DNA of 64,000 nucleotides from Kitasatospora sp. SolWspMP-SS2h (GTDB lineage: Bacteria > Actinomycetota > Actinomycetes > Streptomycetales > Streptomycetaceae), in assembly GCF_003259315.1 (NCBI RefSeq), contig NZ_QLLT01000006.1:230302-294301 (forward strand), read 5' to 3'. The position numbers were made by a program, and so were the translations under genes. The notes under the pieces are model-generated. The model was given only the letters and a program-made list of their open reading frames with translations. It did no database searches and was not told where the DNA came from. Shown here in pieces: positions 1-8,579 of this stretch. Numbering within the stretch: position 1 is the first letter of the stretch; every line of letters starts with the position of its first letter.

Positions 1-510
1 CCGTCGGACGCCCGGCCGACCCACCAGCCGTGGCCGACCATGCCGATGACCTACAAGGTCACCTCGGCCCACGAGGAGGGCGGCGAGCGGGTCTACTCGG
101 TCTCCACCTCGCACTTCGTCGGCGACGAGGACGGCAACGTCCAGGAACTGCACCTGGTCGAGGTCGAGTTCAAGGACGGGAAGTTCGAGACCGTCCCCGG
201 CAGCGAGAAGGTCATCCCGGCCCAGCTGGTCACCCTGGCGATGGGCTTCACCGGCACCGACGTCAAGAACGGCCTGGTCGAGCAGCTCGGCGTCGACCTC
301 GACGCCCGCGGCAACGTCGCCCGGGACGGCAAGTTCGGCACCAACGTCGACGGGGTGTACGTTTGCGGTGACGCCGGTCGTGGTCAGTCGCTGATCGTCT
401 GGGCGATCGCGGAGGGCCGCTCGGCCGCCGCGGCGGTCGACGCGTACCTGGGCGGCAAGACCGCGCTCCCCGCCCCGATCAAGCCGACCGACCGTCCGCT
501 GGTGGTCTGA
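1..510 (+). CDS. gltD: Glutamate synthase small subunit, 3' part
   Basis: C-terminal 169 residues of the NADPH-dependent glutamate synthase beta subunit, which passes electrons from NADPH through FAD and Fe-S clusters to GltB so that glutamine and 2-oxoglutarate become two glutamates. The reading frame is open from base 1, so the start lies outside the window. Visible are the stretch VTLAMGFTGTD and the FAD-domain end GVYVCGDAGRGQSLIVWAI, which closes the second dinucleotide fold in this family. gltB is expected just upstream. Two hairpins follow the stop (523-542, 626-664). Family assignment is secure; only the 5' part is missing. Confidence 0.93.
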   Translation, partial: PSDARPTHQPWPTMPMTYKVTSAHEEGGERVYSVSTSHFVGDEDGNVQELHLVEVEFKDGKFETVPGSEKVIPAQLVTLAMGFTGTDVKNGLVEQLGVDLDARGNVARDGKFGTNVDGVYVCGDAGRGQSLIVWAIAEGRSAAAAVDAYLGGKTALPAPIKPTDRPLVV

Positions 511-522
511 CCGACCGCCGGC

Positions 523-542
523 CGGTGGTCCGACGACCACCG
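523..542 (+). terminator. Hairpin after gltD
   Basis: Perfect 8-bp stem (CGGTGGTC / GACCACCG) with a 4-nt loop, 13 nt after the gltD stop. It has no U-tract, which is common for actinobacterial terminators. Confidence 0.45.
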
Positions 543-625
543 TCCCCAGAACGCCCACGCCCCCCGCGAGGGGGGTACGGCCGACAAACACCGACCCGCC
601 AGAGCCGCCGGGACCCGGTCATCGC

Positions 626-664
626 GACGCCTGCCCACTCCCCGACCAGGTAAGGGCAGGCGTC
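626..664 (+). terminator. Second hairpin after gltD
   Basis: Perfect 11-bp stem (GACGCCTGCCC / GGGCAGGCGTC) with a 17-nt loop, followed by a modestly T-rich stretch. It probably ends gltBD transcription. The rest of 543-993 shows no convincing gene; it should hold the promoter of the regulator at 994. Confidence 0.55.
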
Positions 665-993
665 GTTGTCGTTCCCGGCGGCCTTCCCGGGGGCGTTCCC
701 GGCGGCGGGCGGTGCCCGCCGGGCGGCTCGGGCCGACGGGACCTCGCTCGGGGTGGGCTCCCGGGCCGAGCCGGCGGACGTGCTCTCCGGGCCGTGACCG
801 GACGTCCCGCCCCGGCCGTGGCGCCCGGGCCGTGACGTGCGGTCCGGGTCGGCCGGGCTGGCCGGGGCGGAGTCGAAACCCGGGCCCGTACAACGGATTG
901 GCCAAATACCGGAAGGATCTCGCGGAGTGTCGTCGCCCAGTGGCAGACTGCATCCCACGGGGTCCACTTGGCGTTCCTGGGGCGGAGGTTTGC

Positions 994-1863
994 ATGACGG
1001 GCCTGCAGACGGGCAGCGGTGCGACCGCGCGTCGCATCCAGTTGGGCGCCCAGCTGCGGCGCCTGCGCGAGGCCCGCGGCGTGACCCGGGAGGACGCCGG
1101 GTACTCGATCCGGGCCTCGGAGTCGAAGATCAGCCGGATGGAGCTCGGCCGGGTCGGCTTCAAGCAGCGTGACGTGGCGGACCTGCTGACGCTCTACGGC
1201 GTCGACGACGAGGAGTCCCGGGCCTCGCTGCTCGGCCTGGTCGGCGAGACCAACGCCCCGTCTTGGTGGCACGGTTACGGGGACGTCGTCCCCGGCTGGT
1301 TCCAGACGTACCTCAACCTGGAGGACGCGGCGAACCTGGTGCGCAGCTACGAGGTGCAGTTCGTGCCCGGGCTGCTCCAGACCCCCGAGTACGTGCACGC
1401 GGTGATGCGGGCCGGCAGCCCGGCCGCCCCCGACGAGGAGATCGCCCGCCGGGCCGCGGTGCGGCTGCGCCGGCAGCAGCGCTTCCTGGCCCCCGGGGCG
1501 ACCGCCCGGCTGGAGCTGATCGTGGACGAGACGGCGCTGCGCCGCCCGTGCGGCGGCCCCGAGGTGATGGGCGGCCAGCTGGCCAGGCTGGCCGAGCTCT
1601 CCCGGCGCGAGACGATCAGCCTGCGGGTGCTGCCGCTGGGCATGGGCGCGCTGGCGGCGGACAGCGGGGCGTTCACGGTGCTGGGCTTCCCCGAGCCGGA
1701 CTTGGCGGACGTGGTCTACGTCGAGCAGTTCACCACCGCGCTGTACCTGGACAAGCCGGTCGAGGTGGCCGAGTACACGACCGCGCTGGAGCGGGTGTCG
1801 GCGGCGGCGCTGTCCGAGGAGGAGACCCGGTCGCTTCTGGCGGAGATCCTCCAAGACGCCTGA
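994..1863 (+). CDS. XRE-family regulator with DUF5753 domain
   Basis: 289-aa DNA-binding protein. Residues about 10-70 form a Cro/C1 helix-turn-helix (QLRRLREARGVTREDAGYSI, then SESKISRMELGR). The rest matches the DUF5753 sensor/partner domain, with SYEVQFVPGLLQTPEYVHAV and the VLGFPEPDLADVVYVEQ block near the end. This architecture is very common in streptomycetes (Scr1 type) and is usually followed by a small DUF397 protein; here the next gene is an aldehyde dehydrogenase 57 nt downstream. The ATG at 994 follows GGCGGAGG. In-frame starts further upstream would extend into non-conserved GC-rich sequence. Its targets cannot be read from the sequence. Confidence 0.88.
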   Translation: MTGLQTGSGATARRIQLGAQLRRLREARGVTREDAGYSIRASESKISRMELGRVGFKQRDVADLLTLYGVDDEESRASLLGLVGETNAPSWWHGYGDVVPGWFQTYLNLEDAANLVRSYEVQFVPGLLQTPEYVHAVMRAGSPAAPDEEIARRAAVRLRRQQRFLAPGATARLELIVDETALRRPCGGPEVMGGQLARLAELSRRETISLRVLPLGMGALAADSGAFTVLGFPEPDLADVVYVEQFTTALYLDKPVEVAEYTTALERVSAAALSEEETRSLLAEILQDA

Positions 1864-1920
1864 ACCGCACCTAAGATGATGATCCGTCAGTAGGTGGTCG
1901 TTAGTGCCGAGAGGGATCTG

Positions 1921-3378
1921 ATGTCCTTGATCGCGGAACTCGCCCAGCAGTACATCGACGGTCAGTGGCGGGAGGGGACCGGCTCCTGGGACATCGTGGA
2001 CCTCGACCCCTTCAGCGGGGAGAAGCTCGCCTCCTTCACCGTCGCCACCGCCGAGGAGATCGACCAGGCCTACCGCGCCGCCGAGCGCGCCCAGCCCGCC
2101 TGGGCCGCCACCAGCCCCTACCAGCGGCGCCTGGTCTTCGAACGCGCCCTGCGGGTGGTCGAGGAGCGCGAGGCGGAGATCCTCCGGGTGATGACCGTCG
2201 AACTCGGCGGCACCCTGATGAAGTCCGGCTTCGAACTCGCCCTGGTCAAGGACATGATCCGGGAGGCCGGCGCGCTGGCGCTGCGCGCCGAGGGCCGCAT
2301 CCTGCCCTCGCCGATGCCGGACAAGGAGAACCGGCTCTACCGGCTCCCGGTCGGCGTGGTCGGCGTGATCAGCCCGTTCAACGCCCCGGTCTTCCTCTCG
2401 CTGAAGGCCGTCGCCCCGGCGCTCGCCCTCGGCAACGCGGTCGTCCTCAAGCCGCACCAGGACGCCCCGGTGGCCGGCGGCACCCTGATCGCGAAGATCT
2501 TCGAGGAGGCCGGGCTGCCGGCCGGCCTGCTGAACGTCGTCCTCACCGACATCGCCGAGATCGGCGACGCGTTCATCGAGCACCCGGTGCCCAAGGTCAT
2601 CGCGTTCACCGGCTCCGACGGGGTCGGCCGGCACGTGGCGACCGTCGCCGCGAGCCACCTCAAGCGGGCCGTCCTCGAACTCGGCGGCAACAGCGCGCTG
2701 GTGGTCCTCGACGACGCCGACGTCGACTACGCGGTGGGCGCCGCCGTCGCCAGCCGCTTCGTCCACCAGGGCCAGATCTGCATGGCCGCCAACCGCATCC
2801 TGGTCGACCGCGCCGTGTTCGACGAGTTCAGCGAGAAGTTCACCGCCAAGGTGGCCTCGCTGGTGGTCGGCGACCCGGGCGACCCCGCCACCCAGCTCGG
2901 CCCGCTGATCAACTCCGCCCAGGCCGAGGCGATCACCGCCGAGGTCGAGCGCGCGGTGGCGGCCGGCGCCCGCCCCCTGCTGCACGGCACCACCGTCGGC
3001 ACCCTGGTCCGGCCCAGCGTCCTCACCGACATCCCGGCGGACGACCCGATCCTGCGCCGCGAGGTGTTCGGCCCGGTCGCGCTGCTGATCCCCTTCGACG
3101 GCGAGGACGAGGCGGTCCGGATCGCCAACGACACCCCGTTCGGCCTGTCCGGCGCGGTGCACACCGCGAACGTCGAGCGCGGCGTGCGGTTCGCCCAGCG
3201 GATCGACACCGGCATGATCCACGTCAACGACGGCACGATCGCGGACGAGCCGATCGTGCCGTTCGGCGGCGAGAAGAACTCCGGGGTCGGCCGGCTCGGC
3301 GGCGACAGCAGCCTGGACGCGTTCACCACCGTCAAGTGGATCTCGATCCAGCACGGGCGCTCGCGCTTCCCGTTCTGA
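1921..3378 (+). CDS. NAD(P)+-dependent aldehyde dehydrogenase
   Basis: 485-aa cytoplasmic enzyme that oxidises an aldehyde to the acid with NAD(P)+. All family landmarks are present: cofactor region GVISPFNAPVFLSLK, KPHQDAPVAGG, catalytic Glu near residue 253 in LELGGN, nucleophile Cys near 287 in GQICMAANR, and the late EVFGPVALLIPF and PFGGEKNSGVGRLGG motifs. The length is normal. I chose the ATG at 1921 because GAGAGGG sits 5 nt before it; a GTG at 1894 in the same frame would add nine residues. It resembles benzaldehyde/vanillin-type enzymes, but the substrate is not deducible. The upstream XRE regulator may control it. Confidence 0.93.
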   Translation: MSLIAELAQQYIDGQWREGTGSWDIVDLDPFSGEKLASFTVATAEEIDQAYRAAERAQPAWAATSPYQRRLVFERALRVVEEREAEILRVMTVELGGTLMKSGFELALVKDMIREAGALALRAEGRILPSPMPDKENRLYRLPVGVVGVISPFNAPVFLSLKAVAPALALGNAVVLKPHQDAPVAGGTLIAKIFEEAGLPAGLLNVVLTDIAEIGDAFIEHPVPKVIAFTGSDGVGRHVATVAASHLKRAVLELGGNSALVVLDDADVDYAVGAAVASRFVHQGQICMAANRILVDRAVFDEFSEKFTAKVASLVVGDPGDPATQLGPLINSAQAEAITAEVERAVAAGARPLLHGTTVGTLVRPSVLTDIPADDPILRREVFGPVALLIPFDGEDEAVRIANDTPFGLSGAVHTANVERGVRFAQRIDTGMIHVNDGTIADEPIVPFGGEKNSGVGRLGGDSSLDAFTTVKWISIQHGRSRFPF

Positions 3379-3413
3379 GCCGGGCCGCCCGCGCGGCTCC
3401 GGCGGCGGCGGAA

Positions 3414-3448
3414 GGGGCCGTCCGGGAGGGTGGCTCCCGGGCGGCCCC
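3414..3448. terminator. Bidirectional terminator between convergent genes
   Basis: 15-bp stem (GGGGCCGTCCGGGAG / CTCCCGGGCGGCCCC, one G-T wobble) with a 5-nt loop, between the convergent ends of the aldehyde dehydrogenase and the 5'-nucleotidase. It can serve both. Confidence 0.65.
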
Positions 3449-3506
3449 GCGCCCGCGACGGCGTCCCGGGGCTGGGCCCGGTCCGACCGGATCGACCGGA
3501 CAGGGC

Positions 3507-5345
3507 CTAGAAGACCGGGACGCCGGCCCGGACCAGGCGCCAGGTGCCGTCGGCGTCGCCGGAGAAGTCGGCCGGGTCGATGACGCCCTCGGCCTGCACC
3601 CAGGCGATCATCGTGTTGCGGATCTCGTCGGAGTTCGCCCACACCTGCCGGGCGGCGGCGACGTGTGGGAAGTTGCCGCCGCCGCTGGCGCGGTAGTTGT
3701 TGACGGCGAGGACGAACTCCGCCGCCGGGTCGACCGGCGCGCCCTGGTGCGACAGGCCGGTGATGCGGCTGCCGACCGGCTGCGCGATGTCGATGTCGTA
3801 GGACAGGCCGTAGATCGAGTCGTAGTTGTAGTCGGGGGTGTTGCCGGCGTTGGTCAGCGCGTCCCGGTCGATCGGGGCCCCGGGGGCGACCTGGGCGTAG
3901 TACTTGGCGGAGTACTCCAGGTAGTCCTTGAGCTGGGCGCCGGTCAGGACGCGCGCCTCCAGGGTGTTCTCGTAGATGTACAGGCCGGCCGCGTCGCGCA
4001 GCTTGACCTGGCCGGCCGGGATGACCGCGGTGCGGTTGAACGGCGCGGCCTGGGCGAGCACCGGCAGGGCCGCGTACGGGCCGCCGGCCAGCGCGCCGCG
4101 CACCGCGTCGGCCTGGACCCGGCCGATCAGGTCGATGATCGGGGTGTCCCGGAAGCGGGACTCGGCGATGGAGAGGGTCTCCTTGCAGGTACCGATGACC
4201 TGGTTGACGTACGCGACGACCTTCCGGTGCTGGTCCTTGACCAGCTTGACGATCTTCGGGTCCTCGGCGACGGTGTTGGAGTTCAGCAGCCGCGCGCTGA
4301 CGCCGGTGACGGTCCACCGGCCGCGGGCGTACTCGACCTCGAAGTCGAAGCAGGTCAGCCGCTCGCCCCAGAGCGCGGGCTCGGACAGGACGACGTTCTT
4401 GCCGGTCGCGGTGTTGACCACGATCCGCTGCGGGACCTCCTTGTGGGCGTGGCCGACCAGGATCGCGTCGACGCCGGGCACGGTGGCGGCGATCTCGGCG
4501 CCCGCGTTCTCCGCGTACGGCAGCTGGTCGCCCCAGGAGGAGGAGCCGTCCACGCCGGTGTGCGCGGTGATCACGACCACGTCGGCGCCGGCCGCGCGGA
4601 CCTTGGGGACCCACTTGGCGGCGATCTCGGGGATGCCCGGGAAGGCCAGCTGGCCCTGCACGTTGGCCTTGTCCCAGATGGCGATGCCGGGGTTGGTCAG
4701 ACCGAGGATGCCGACCCGGACCGGGCGGCCGTGGCCGAGGTGCAGCTCCCGGATGACGTAGGGCGGGAAGGCCGGCTTCTCGTCCTTGACGTTGACCGCG
4801 TTGGCGCCGAGCAGCGGGAAGTCCAGCTGCCGCTGGTAGGCGCGCAGCAGCGGGATGCCGTAGTTGAACTCGTGGTTGCCGAGCGCGGCGGCGTCGTAGC
4901 CCATGGCGTTCATGGCGGCGGCCATCGGGTGGCGCGGGGGGCGCTTGCCGGTGATCGGCTCGATCCGGGCGTAGTAGTACGAGAGTTGGGTGCCCTGGAT
5001 GGTGTCGCCGGCGTCGATCAGCAGGGTGCGGCCGCGGCCCTTCTCCTTGCGGACCTGCTCGACCAGGGTGGAGACCTTGGCCAGGCCGACGTCGTTGTGC
5101 GCGGCGTCGTCGTACTCGGAGTCGGTGAAGTACTCCCAGTTGAGGACGTGGCCGTGCAGGTCGGTGGTGCCCATCACGGTGAAGGCGCCCTTGAACGGGA
5201 CGGGCTCCCTGCCGTGGGACTCGTCCCGGTCGTGGTCCGCGGCGGCGGCGGGGGTGGCCGCGGCGGCGGACAGGCCGCCGACCAGGGCGGCGCCGGCCGC
5301 GGTGGCGGCGGAGCGGGTGACGAAGTCGCGGCGGTTGAGGGACAT
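3507..5345 (-). CDS. Secreted bifunctional 5'-nucleotidase / 2',3'-cyclic phosphodiesterase
   Basis: 612-aa Tat-exported metallophosphoesterase that hydrolyses extracellular nucleotides for phosphate and nucleoside salvage. The twin-arginine signal RRDFVTRSAATAAG starts at residue 5 and the Ala-rich cleavage region ends near residue 36. Metal-ligand motifs follow: TTDLHGH (61-66), LIDAGDTIQG, GNHEFNYG, VITAHTG and LVGHAHKE. The C-terminal half is the substrate-specificity domain, with NAGNTPDYNYDSIYGLSYDI and FVLAVNNYRASGGG. The start ATG at 5345 is preceded by GGAG at 8 nt and puts the Arg pair where a Tat signal needs it. CpdB/UshA-type family. Monocistronic. Confidence 0.92.
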   Translation of the reverse strand: MSLNRRDFVTRSAATAAGAALVGGLSAAAATPAAAADHDRDESHGREPVPFKGAFTVMGTTDLHGHVLNWEYFTDSEYDDAAHNDVGLAKVSTLVEQVRKEKGRGRTLLIDAGDTIQGTQLSYYYARIEPITGKRPPRHPMAAAMNAMGYDAAALGNHEFNYGIPLLRAYQRQLDFPLLGANAVNVKDEKPAFPPYVIRELHLGHGRPVRVGILGLTNPGIAIWDKANVQGQLAFPGIPEIAAKWVPKVRAAGADVVVITAHTGVDGSSSWGDQLPYAENAGAEIAATVPGVDAILVGHAHKEVPQRIVVNTATGKNVVLSEPALWGERLTCFDFEVEYARGRWTVTGVSARLLNSNTVAEDPKIVKLVKDQHRKVVAYVNQVIGTCKETLSIAESRFRDTPIIDLIGRVQADAVRGALAGGPYAALPVLAQAAPFNRTAVIPAGQVKLRDAAGLYIYENTLEARVLTGAQLKDYLEYSAKYYAQVAPGAPIDRDALTNAGNTPDYNYDSIYGLSYDIDIAQPVGSRITGLSHQGAPVDPAAEFVLAVNNYRASGGGNFPHVAAARQVWANSDEIRNTMIAWVQAEGVIDPADFSGDADGTWRLVRAGVPVF

Positions 5346-5770
5346 CGAGGACTCCAAGTCGGCGGTACGGGAGGTCAGCCGGCGTCCGGGGCGGGGCAGG
5401 TGACACCCCGCCACCCGTGGTGACGCGCGTAGAAAACGCGACTGGCAGTCTGCCGCTTTCCGGCCTCCGGGGCCAGACCCCGCCGCCGTCCAACGGGTGA
5501 GATCCCGGTGACCCCCGGGCGACGCGGCCGTCCGGCGCGAGCCGACCTCGGGTCTGCCACGAGAGCCGACCGGGGGCCGATGGCGAGCCCGTCGCGGGCC
5601 CGTCCGGTGGCCGCCGGACCGTCCCCCGGCGAACTCCCGTGCGTCAATCCGGGCGGCGGCCGCTCACCCCGCGCGCCACCGTTCGCACGGTGCGGGTCCG
5701 TTCACCGAATCTTCTGCCAACTGCCATGGCGGGACTGGCCGGAACCGCGCTGTTACGACCCGGTAATGCC

Positions 5771-5784
5771 TAGGCTCTGCTGTA
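5771..5784 (+). promoter_or_regulatory. Leaderless promoter of pyk (-10 TAGGCT)
   Basis: TAGGCT lies 7 nt before the pyk ATG and no Shine-Dalgarno sequence is visible, so transcription probably starts at or next to the ATG. No clear -35 is seen at 17 bp. The same arrangement occurs before the genes at 28355 and 29156. Confidence 0.5.
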
Positions 5785-7211
5785 TGCGCCGAGCAAAAAT
5801 CGTTTGTACTCTCGGGCCTGCCGCAGACTCGTACGACCAGATCAAGGCCCTGGTCGACGCCGGCATGGACATCGCCCGACTGAACCTCAGCCACGGCTCC
5901 CACGCGGAGCACGAGGACCGCTACCACCGGGTCCGCAAGGCCTCGGACGAGACGGGCCGCAGCGTCGGGGTGCTGGCCGACCTCCAGGGCCCGAAGATCC
6001 GCCTCGCCACCTTCGCCGACGGGCCGGTCCTGCTGGAACGCGGCGACGAGTTCACCATCACCGTCGACGACGTCCCCGGCGACCGGGAGGTCTGCGGCAC
6101 CACCTACAAGGGCCTGGCCGCGGACGTCTCGCCCGGCGAGCGCATCCTGGTCGACGACGGCCGGGTCACCCTGGAGGTCACCCGCGTCGACGGCCCCCGG
6201 GTGCGCTGCGCCGTCGTCGAGGGCGGACTGGTCTCCGACCACAAGGGCCTCAACCTCCCCGGTGTCGCCGTCTCGGTGCCCGCGCTCTCCGACAAGGACG
6301 TCGAAGACCTGCGCTGGGCGCTGCGGACCGGCGCCGACATCGTCGCGCTGTCGTTCGTGCGCAGCGGGAAGGACGTCGAGGAGGTGCACCGGATCATGGC
6401 CGAGGAGGGCCGCCGGATCCCGGTCATCGCCAAGATCGAGAAGCCGCAGGCGGTGGAGAACCTCGAATCCATCGTGGACGCCTTCGACGGCATCATGGTC
6501 GCCCGCGGCGACCTGGGCGTCGAACTCCCGATGGAGCAGGTGCCGATCGTCCAGAAGCGCGCGGTCAAGCTGGCCAGGCGCAACGCCAAGCCGGTGATCG
6601 TCGCCACCCAGATGCTGGACTCGATGATCAACGCCTCCCGGCCGACCCGGGCCGAGGCGTCCGACGTCGCCAACGCGGTGCTGGACGGCACCGACGCGGT
6701 GATGCTCTCCGGCGAGACCTCGGTCGGCAAGTACCCGGTCGAGACGGTCCGGACCATGGCCCGGATCGTCGAGGCCGCCGAGGAGGAGGTCCTGGCGGAG
6801 GGCCTGCCGCCGCTCACCGCGAGCGGCAAGCCCCGCACCCAGGGCGGCGCGGTGGCCCGGGCCGCCGCCGAGATCGGCGACTTCCTGGACGCCAAGTACC
6901 TGATCGCGTTCACCCAGAGCGGCGACACCGCCCGCCGGCTGACCCGCTACCGCTCGCCGATCCCGGTCCTGGCGTTCACCTACGAGCCCGCCGTGCGCAG
7001 CCGGTTGGCGCTGACCTGGGGCGTGGAGACCTTCCTCGGCCCGTTCGTCACCACCACCGACGAACTGGTCGCCCAGGTCGACTCCGCGCTGCTGAGCCTG
7101 GGCCGCTGCGCGCCCGGTGACGTCGTGGTCATCACCGCCGGGTCCCCGCCCGGCCTGGCCGGCTCCACCAACCTGGTGCGGGTGCACCACGTCGGCGAAC
7201 CGGCCAACTGA
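5784..7211 (+). CDS. pyk: Pyruvate kinase
   Basis: 475-aa glycolytic enzyme converting phosphoenolpyruvate and ADP to pyruvate and ATP; the active form is a cytoplasmic tetramer. The family start RRAKIVCTLGPA is at residue 2, with NLSHGSHAEH for substrate binding, ADLQGPKIRLA, the active-site block IPVIAKIEKPQAVENL (catalytic Lys in AKIEKP), MVARGDLGVELP, the signature KPVIVATQMLDSMI and SDVANAVLDGTDAVMLSGET. The C-terminal allosteric domain is complete. A longer frame opens upstream, but homology begins at 5784. The neighbourhood (lipoprotein, tRNA-Leu, pdtaR, liv operon) matches that of one of the two Streptomyces pyk genes. Confidence 0.96.
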   Translation: MRRAKIVCTLGPAADSYDQIKALVDAGMDIARLNLSHGSHAEHEDRYHRVRKASDETGRSVGVLADLQGPKIRLATFADGPVLLERGDEFTITVDDVPGDREVCGTTYKGLAADVSPGERILVDDGRVTLEVTRVDGPRVRCAVVEGGLVSDHKGLNLPGVAVSVPALSDKDVEDLRWALRTGADIVALSFVRSGKDVEEVHRIMAEEGRRIPVIAKIEKPQAVENLESIVDAFDGIMVARGDLGVELPMEQVPIVQKRAVKLARRNAKPVIVATQMLDSMINASRPTRAEASDVANAVLDGTDAVMLSGETSVGKYPVETVRTMARIVEAAEEEVLAEGLPPLTASGKPRTQGGAVARAAAEIGDFLDAKYLIAFTQSGDTARRLTRYRSPIPVLAFTYEPAVRSRLALTWGVETFLGPFVTTTDELVAQVDSALLSLGRCAPGDVVVITAGSPPGLAGSTNLVRVHHVGEPAN

Positions 7212-7219
7212 CCGCCCGC

Positions 7220-7266
7220 GGCCGGGCCCGCCCGCCCCGCACCGGAGGCGGGGGGCGGGCCCGGCC
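7220..7266 (+). terminator. Terminator after pyk
   Basis: Long GC hairpin starting 8 nt after the pyk stop. GGCCGGGCCCGCCC pairs with GGGCGGGCCCGGCC-type sequence on the right arm, with one bulge. No U-tract. Confidence 0.5.
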
Positions 7267-7373
7267 GCCGCGTGACGGGCCGTCACCGGCTCCCCGCGCC
7301 CCCGGCGCGTTGTCGGTAGCATGCCCCGGGGGTCCCGGGGCCGGGCCGCGCCGGGAACAGGGGAAGGAACCGC

Positions 7374-8312
7374 TTGATACGCCGCCGCACCGCCGTGCTC
7401 TGCGCCGCGGCCGTCCTCACCGCCGGCTGCACCCCCTACGGCGCGGACACCCTGCGGGAGGTGGCGTCCGGGAGCCCCACCGGCCCCGCGGCCCGGAGCG
7501 TGGCCGTCGACCGGACGGCGTGGTGGGGCGGCAGCTCCTACCGGCTCACCAAGGTCACCGCGACCGGGCAGCCCGACGGCCGCACCGCGGTCGAACTAGT
7601 CCTGGGCGTCGTCGTCGAGTCGCCGGTGCCGGCCGCGTCCGCCCTGCCCCGGGTGGCGCTGGAGTCCGACGGCGTCGCGGTCAGCGGCCCGCTGGAGGTC
7701 CGGCCGCCGCCGTTCGGCTACGCCTCGCTGACCGTCACCGTGCAGGACGTCGGCACCCCCGGGCAGCCGCTGGACCCGGACCGCCTCGCCCTGGTGCTGG
7801 CCGCCCCCGGCGCGGCCCGCGCGGTGCTGCCGGTGGGCGCCCGCGCCGGACAGGACGGGGTCGACCTCCGGCCGACCCCGCTGCGCGCCTCCACCGGGGT
7901 GGTGCGCACCGGCCGCTACCGGCTGCTGCTGGCCTCCGCCCGGCTGCGCGAGGACTGCACCGGCAGCCCCGTCCCGGCCCCCGCGGTGCCGCTCGGCACC
8001 ACGCCCTTCGTCCCGCGCGCGCTGCGCGCCCTGAAGCCGGGCCAGCACAGCGCGGAGATCCTGTTCGACGCCCCCGCCGGCACCACCGCCGACCGGCTGG
8101 ACCTGCACCTGACCCTGCCCGACGGCCGCCGGCTCGCCCCCAGCGCCCCGATCGCCGCCACCGCCTACGTCGGACGGCCGGACACCGTCAGTTTGGCGGC
8201 CTGGTTCGACTTCTACGGGGAGACCGCCGGCACCTACACCCTGGAGGCGGCGGACGGCTCGGCGGAGGGCGCCGCGGCCGGGCCGGTGTCGATCACGCTC
8301 GGGGCCGGGTGA
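7374..8312 (+). CDS. Putative lipoprotein, unknown function
   Basis: 312-aa exported protein. The N-terminus MIRRRTAVLCAAAVLTAGC is a lipoprotein signal with lipobox LTAGC (Cys19), so it should be anchored on the outer face of the membrane. The rest is rich in beta-type, Pro/Val/Gly sequence without a family I recognise. It contains phrases such as LRVALESDGVAV-like strands and a final Gly-rich strand typical of immunoglobulin-like modules. The start is a TTG at 7374, chosen because GGAAGGAA lies 4 nt upstream and the signal peptide begins there. A possible -10 (TAGCAT, 7317-7322) would give a leader of about 45 nt. Alone between pyk and the tRNA. Confidence 0.75.
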   Translation: MIRRRTAVLCAAAVLTAGCTPYGADTLREVASGSPTGPAARSVAVDRTAWWGGSSYRLTKVTATGQPDGRTAVELVLGVVVESPVPAASALPRVALESDGVAVSGPLEVRPPPFGYASLTVTVQDVGTPGQPLDPDRLALVLAAPGAARAVLPVGARAGQDGVDLRPTPLRASTGVVRTGRYRLLLASARLREDCTGSPVPAPAVPLGTTPFVPRALRALKPGQHSAEILFDAPAGTTADRLDLHLTLPDGRRLAPSAPIAATAYVGRPDTVSLAAWFDFYGETAGTYTLEAADGSAEGAAAGPVSITLGAG

Positions 8313-8331
8313 GGCCGGTCTCGTGTGCCGA

Positions 8332-8348
8332 GTCTCGGGTGCCGAGAC
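8332..8348 (+). terminator. Small hairpin after lipoprotein gene
   Basis: GTCTCGG / CCGAGAC, 7-bp stem with a 3-nt loop, 20 nt after the lipoprotein stop. It lies between this gene and the convergent tRNA. Confidence 0.35.
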
Positions 8349-8407
8349 GCGGGGCGGGGAGCCGGGGAGAGACGGCGGCGGACGCCGCCTTGGATTCGAA
8401 GGGAAAG

Positions 8408-8481
8408 TGCCCCGAGTGGGATTCGAACCCACACCGGACGGTGTTTGAGACCGTTGCCTCTGCCGATTGGGCTATCGGGGC
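8408..8481 (-). tRNA. tRNA-Leu (anticodon CAA), short variable arm
   Basis: A 74-nt cloverleaf on the minus strand. Acceptor GCCCCGA/TCGGGGC; D-stem GCC/GGC with the GG of the D-loop; anticodon stem ACGGT/ACCGT with loop CTCAAAC (anticodon CAA, reads UUG); a 5-nt variable region CCGGT; T-arm GTGGG-TTCGAAT-CCCAC; discriminator A. No CCA is encoded. By anticodon it is leucine, but leucine tRNAs normally have a long variable arm and this one is class I in shape. It lies convergent to the lipoprotein gene and divergent from pdtaR. Confidence 0.85.
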
Positions 8482-8494
8482 CCAGCGGAACGAA

Positions 8495-8520
8495 GGTTCA
8501 ACCCCCCACCGCGGTGAACC
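8495..8520. repeat. Inverted repeat between tRNA and pdtaR
   Basis: GGTTCA / TGAACC arms enclose the palindrome CACCGCGGTG (8507-8516). It sits about 20 bp upstream of a TAGGCT element (8539-8544) that could be the -10 of pdtaR, so it could be an operator. It could also shape the 5' leader of the tRNA. Confidence 0.4.
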
Positions 8521-8579
8521 AAACATACCGCGTCTGGGTAGGCTCATGCATGCAGCACCCCGCCGGACCGAGGAGCCCC

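Noticed and set aside
619..5493. Very long minus-strand open frames (e.g. 619-5493) and plus-strand frame 38952-44819
   Set aside because: They are antisense to conserved genes, have low-complexity Arg/Gly/Ala content and no domain; long shadow frames are expected at this GC content.
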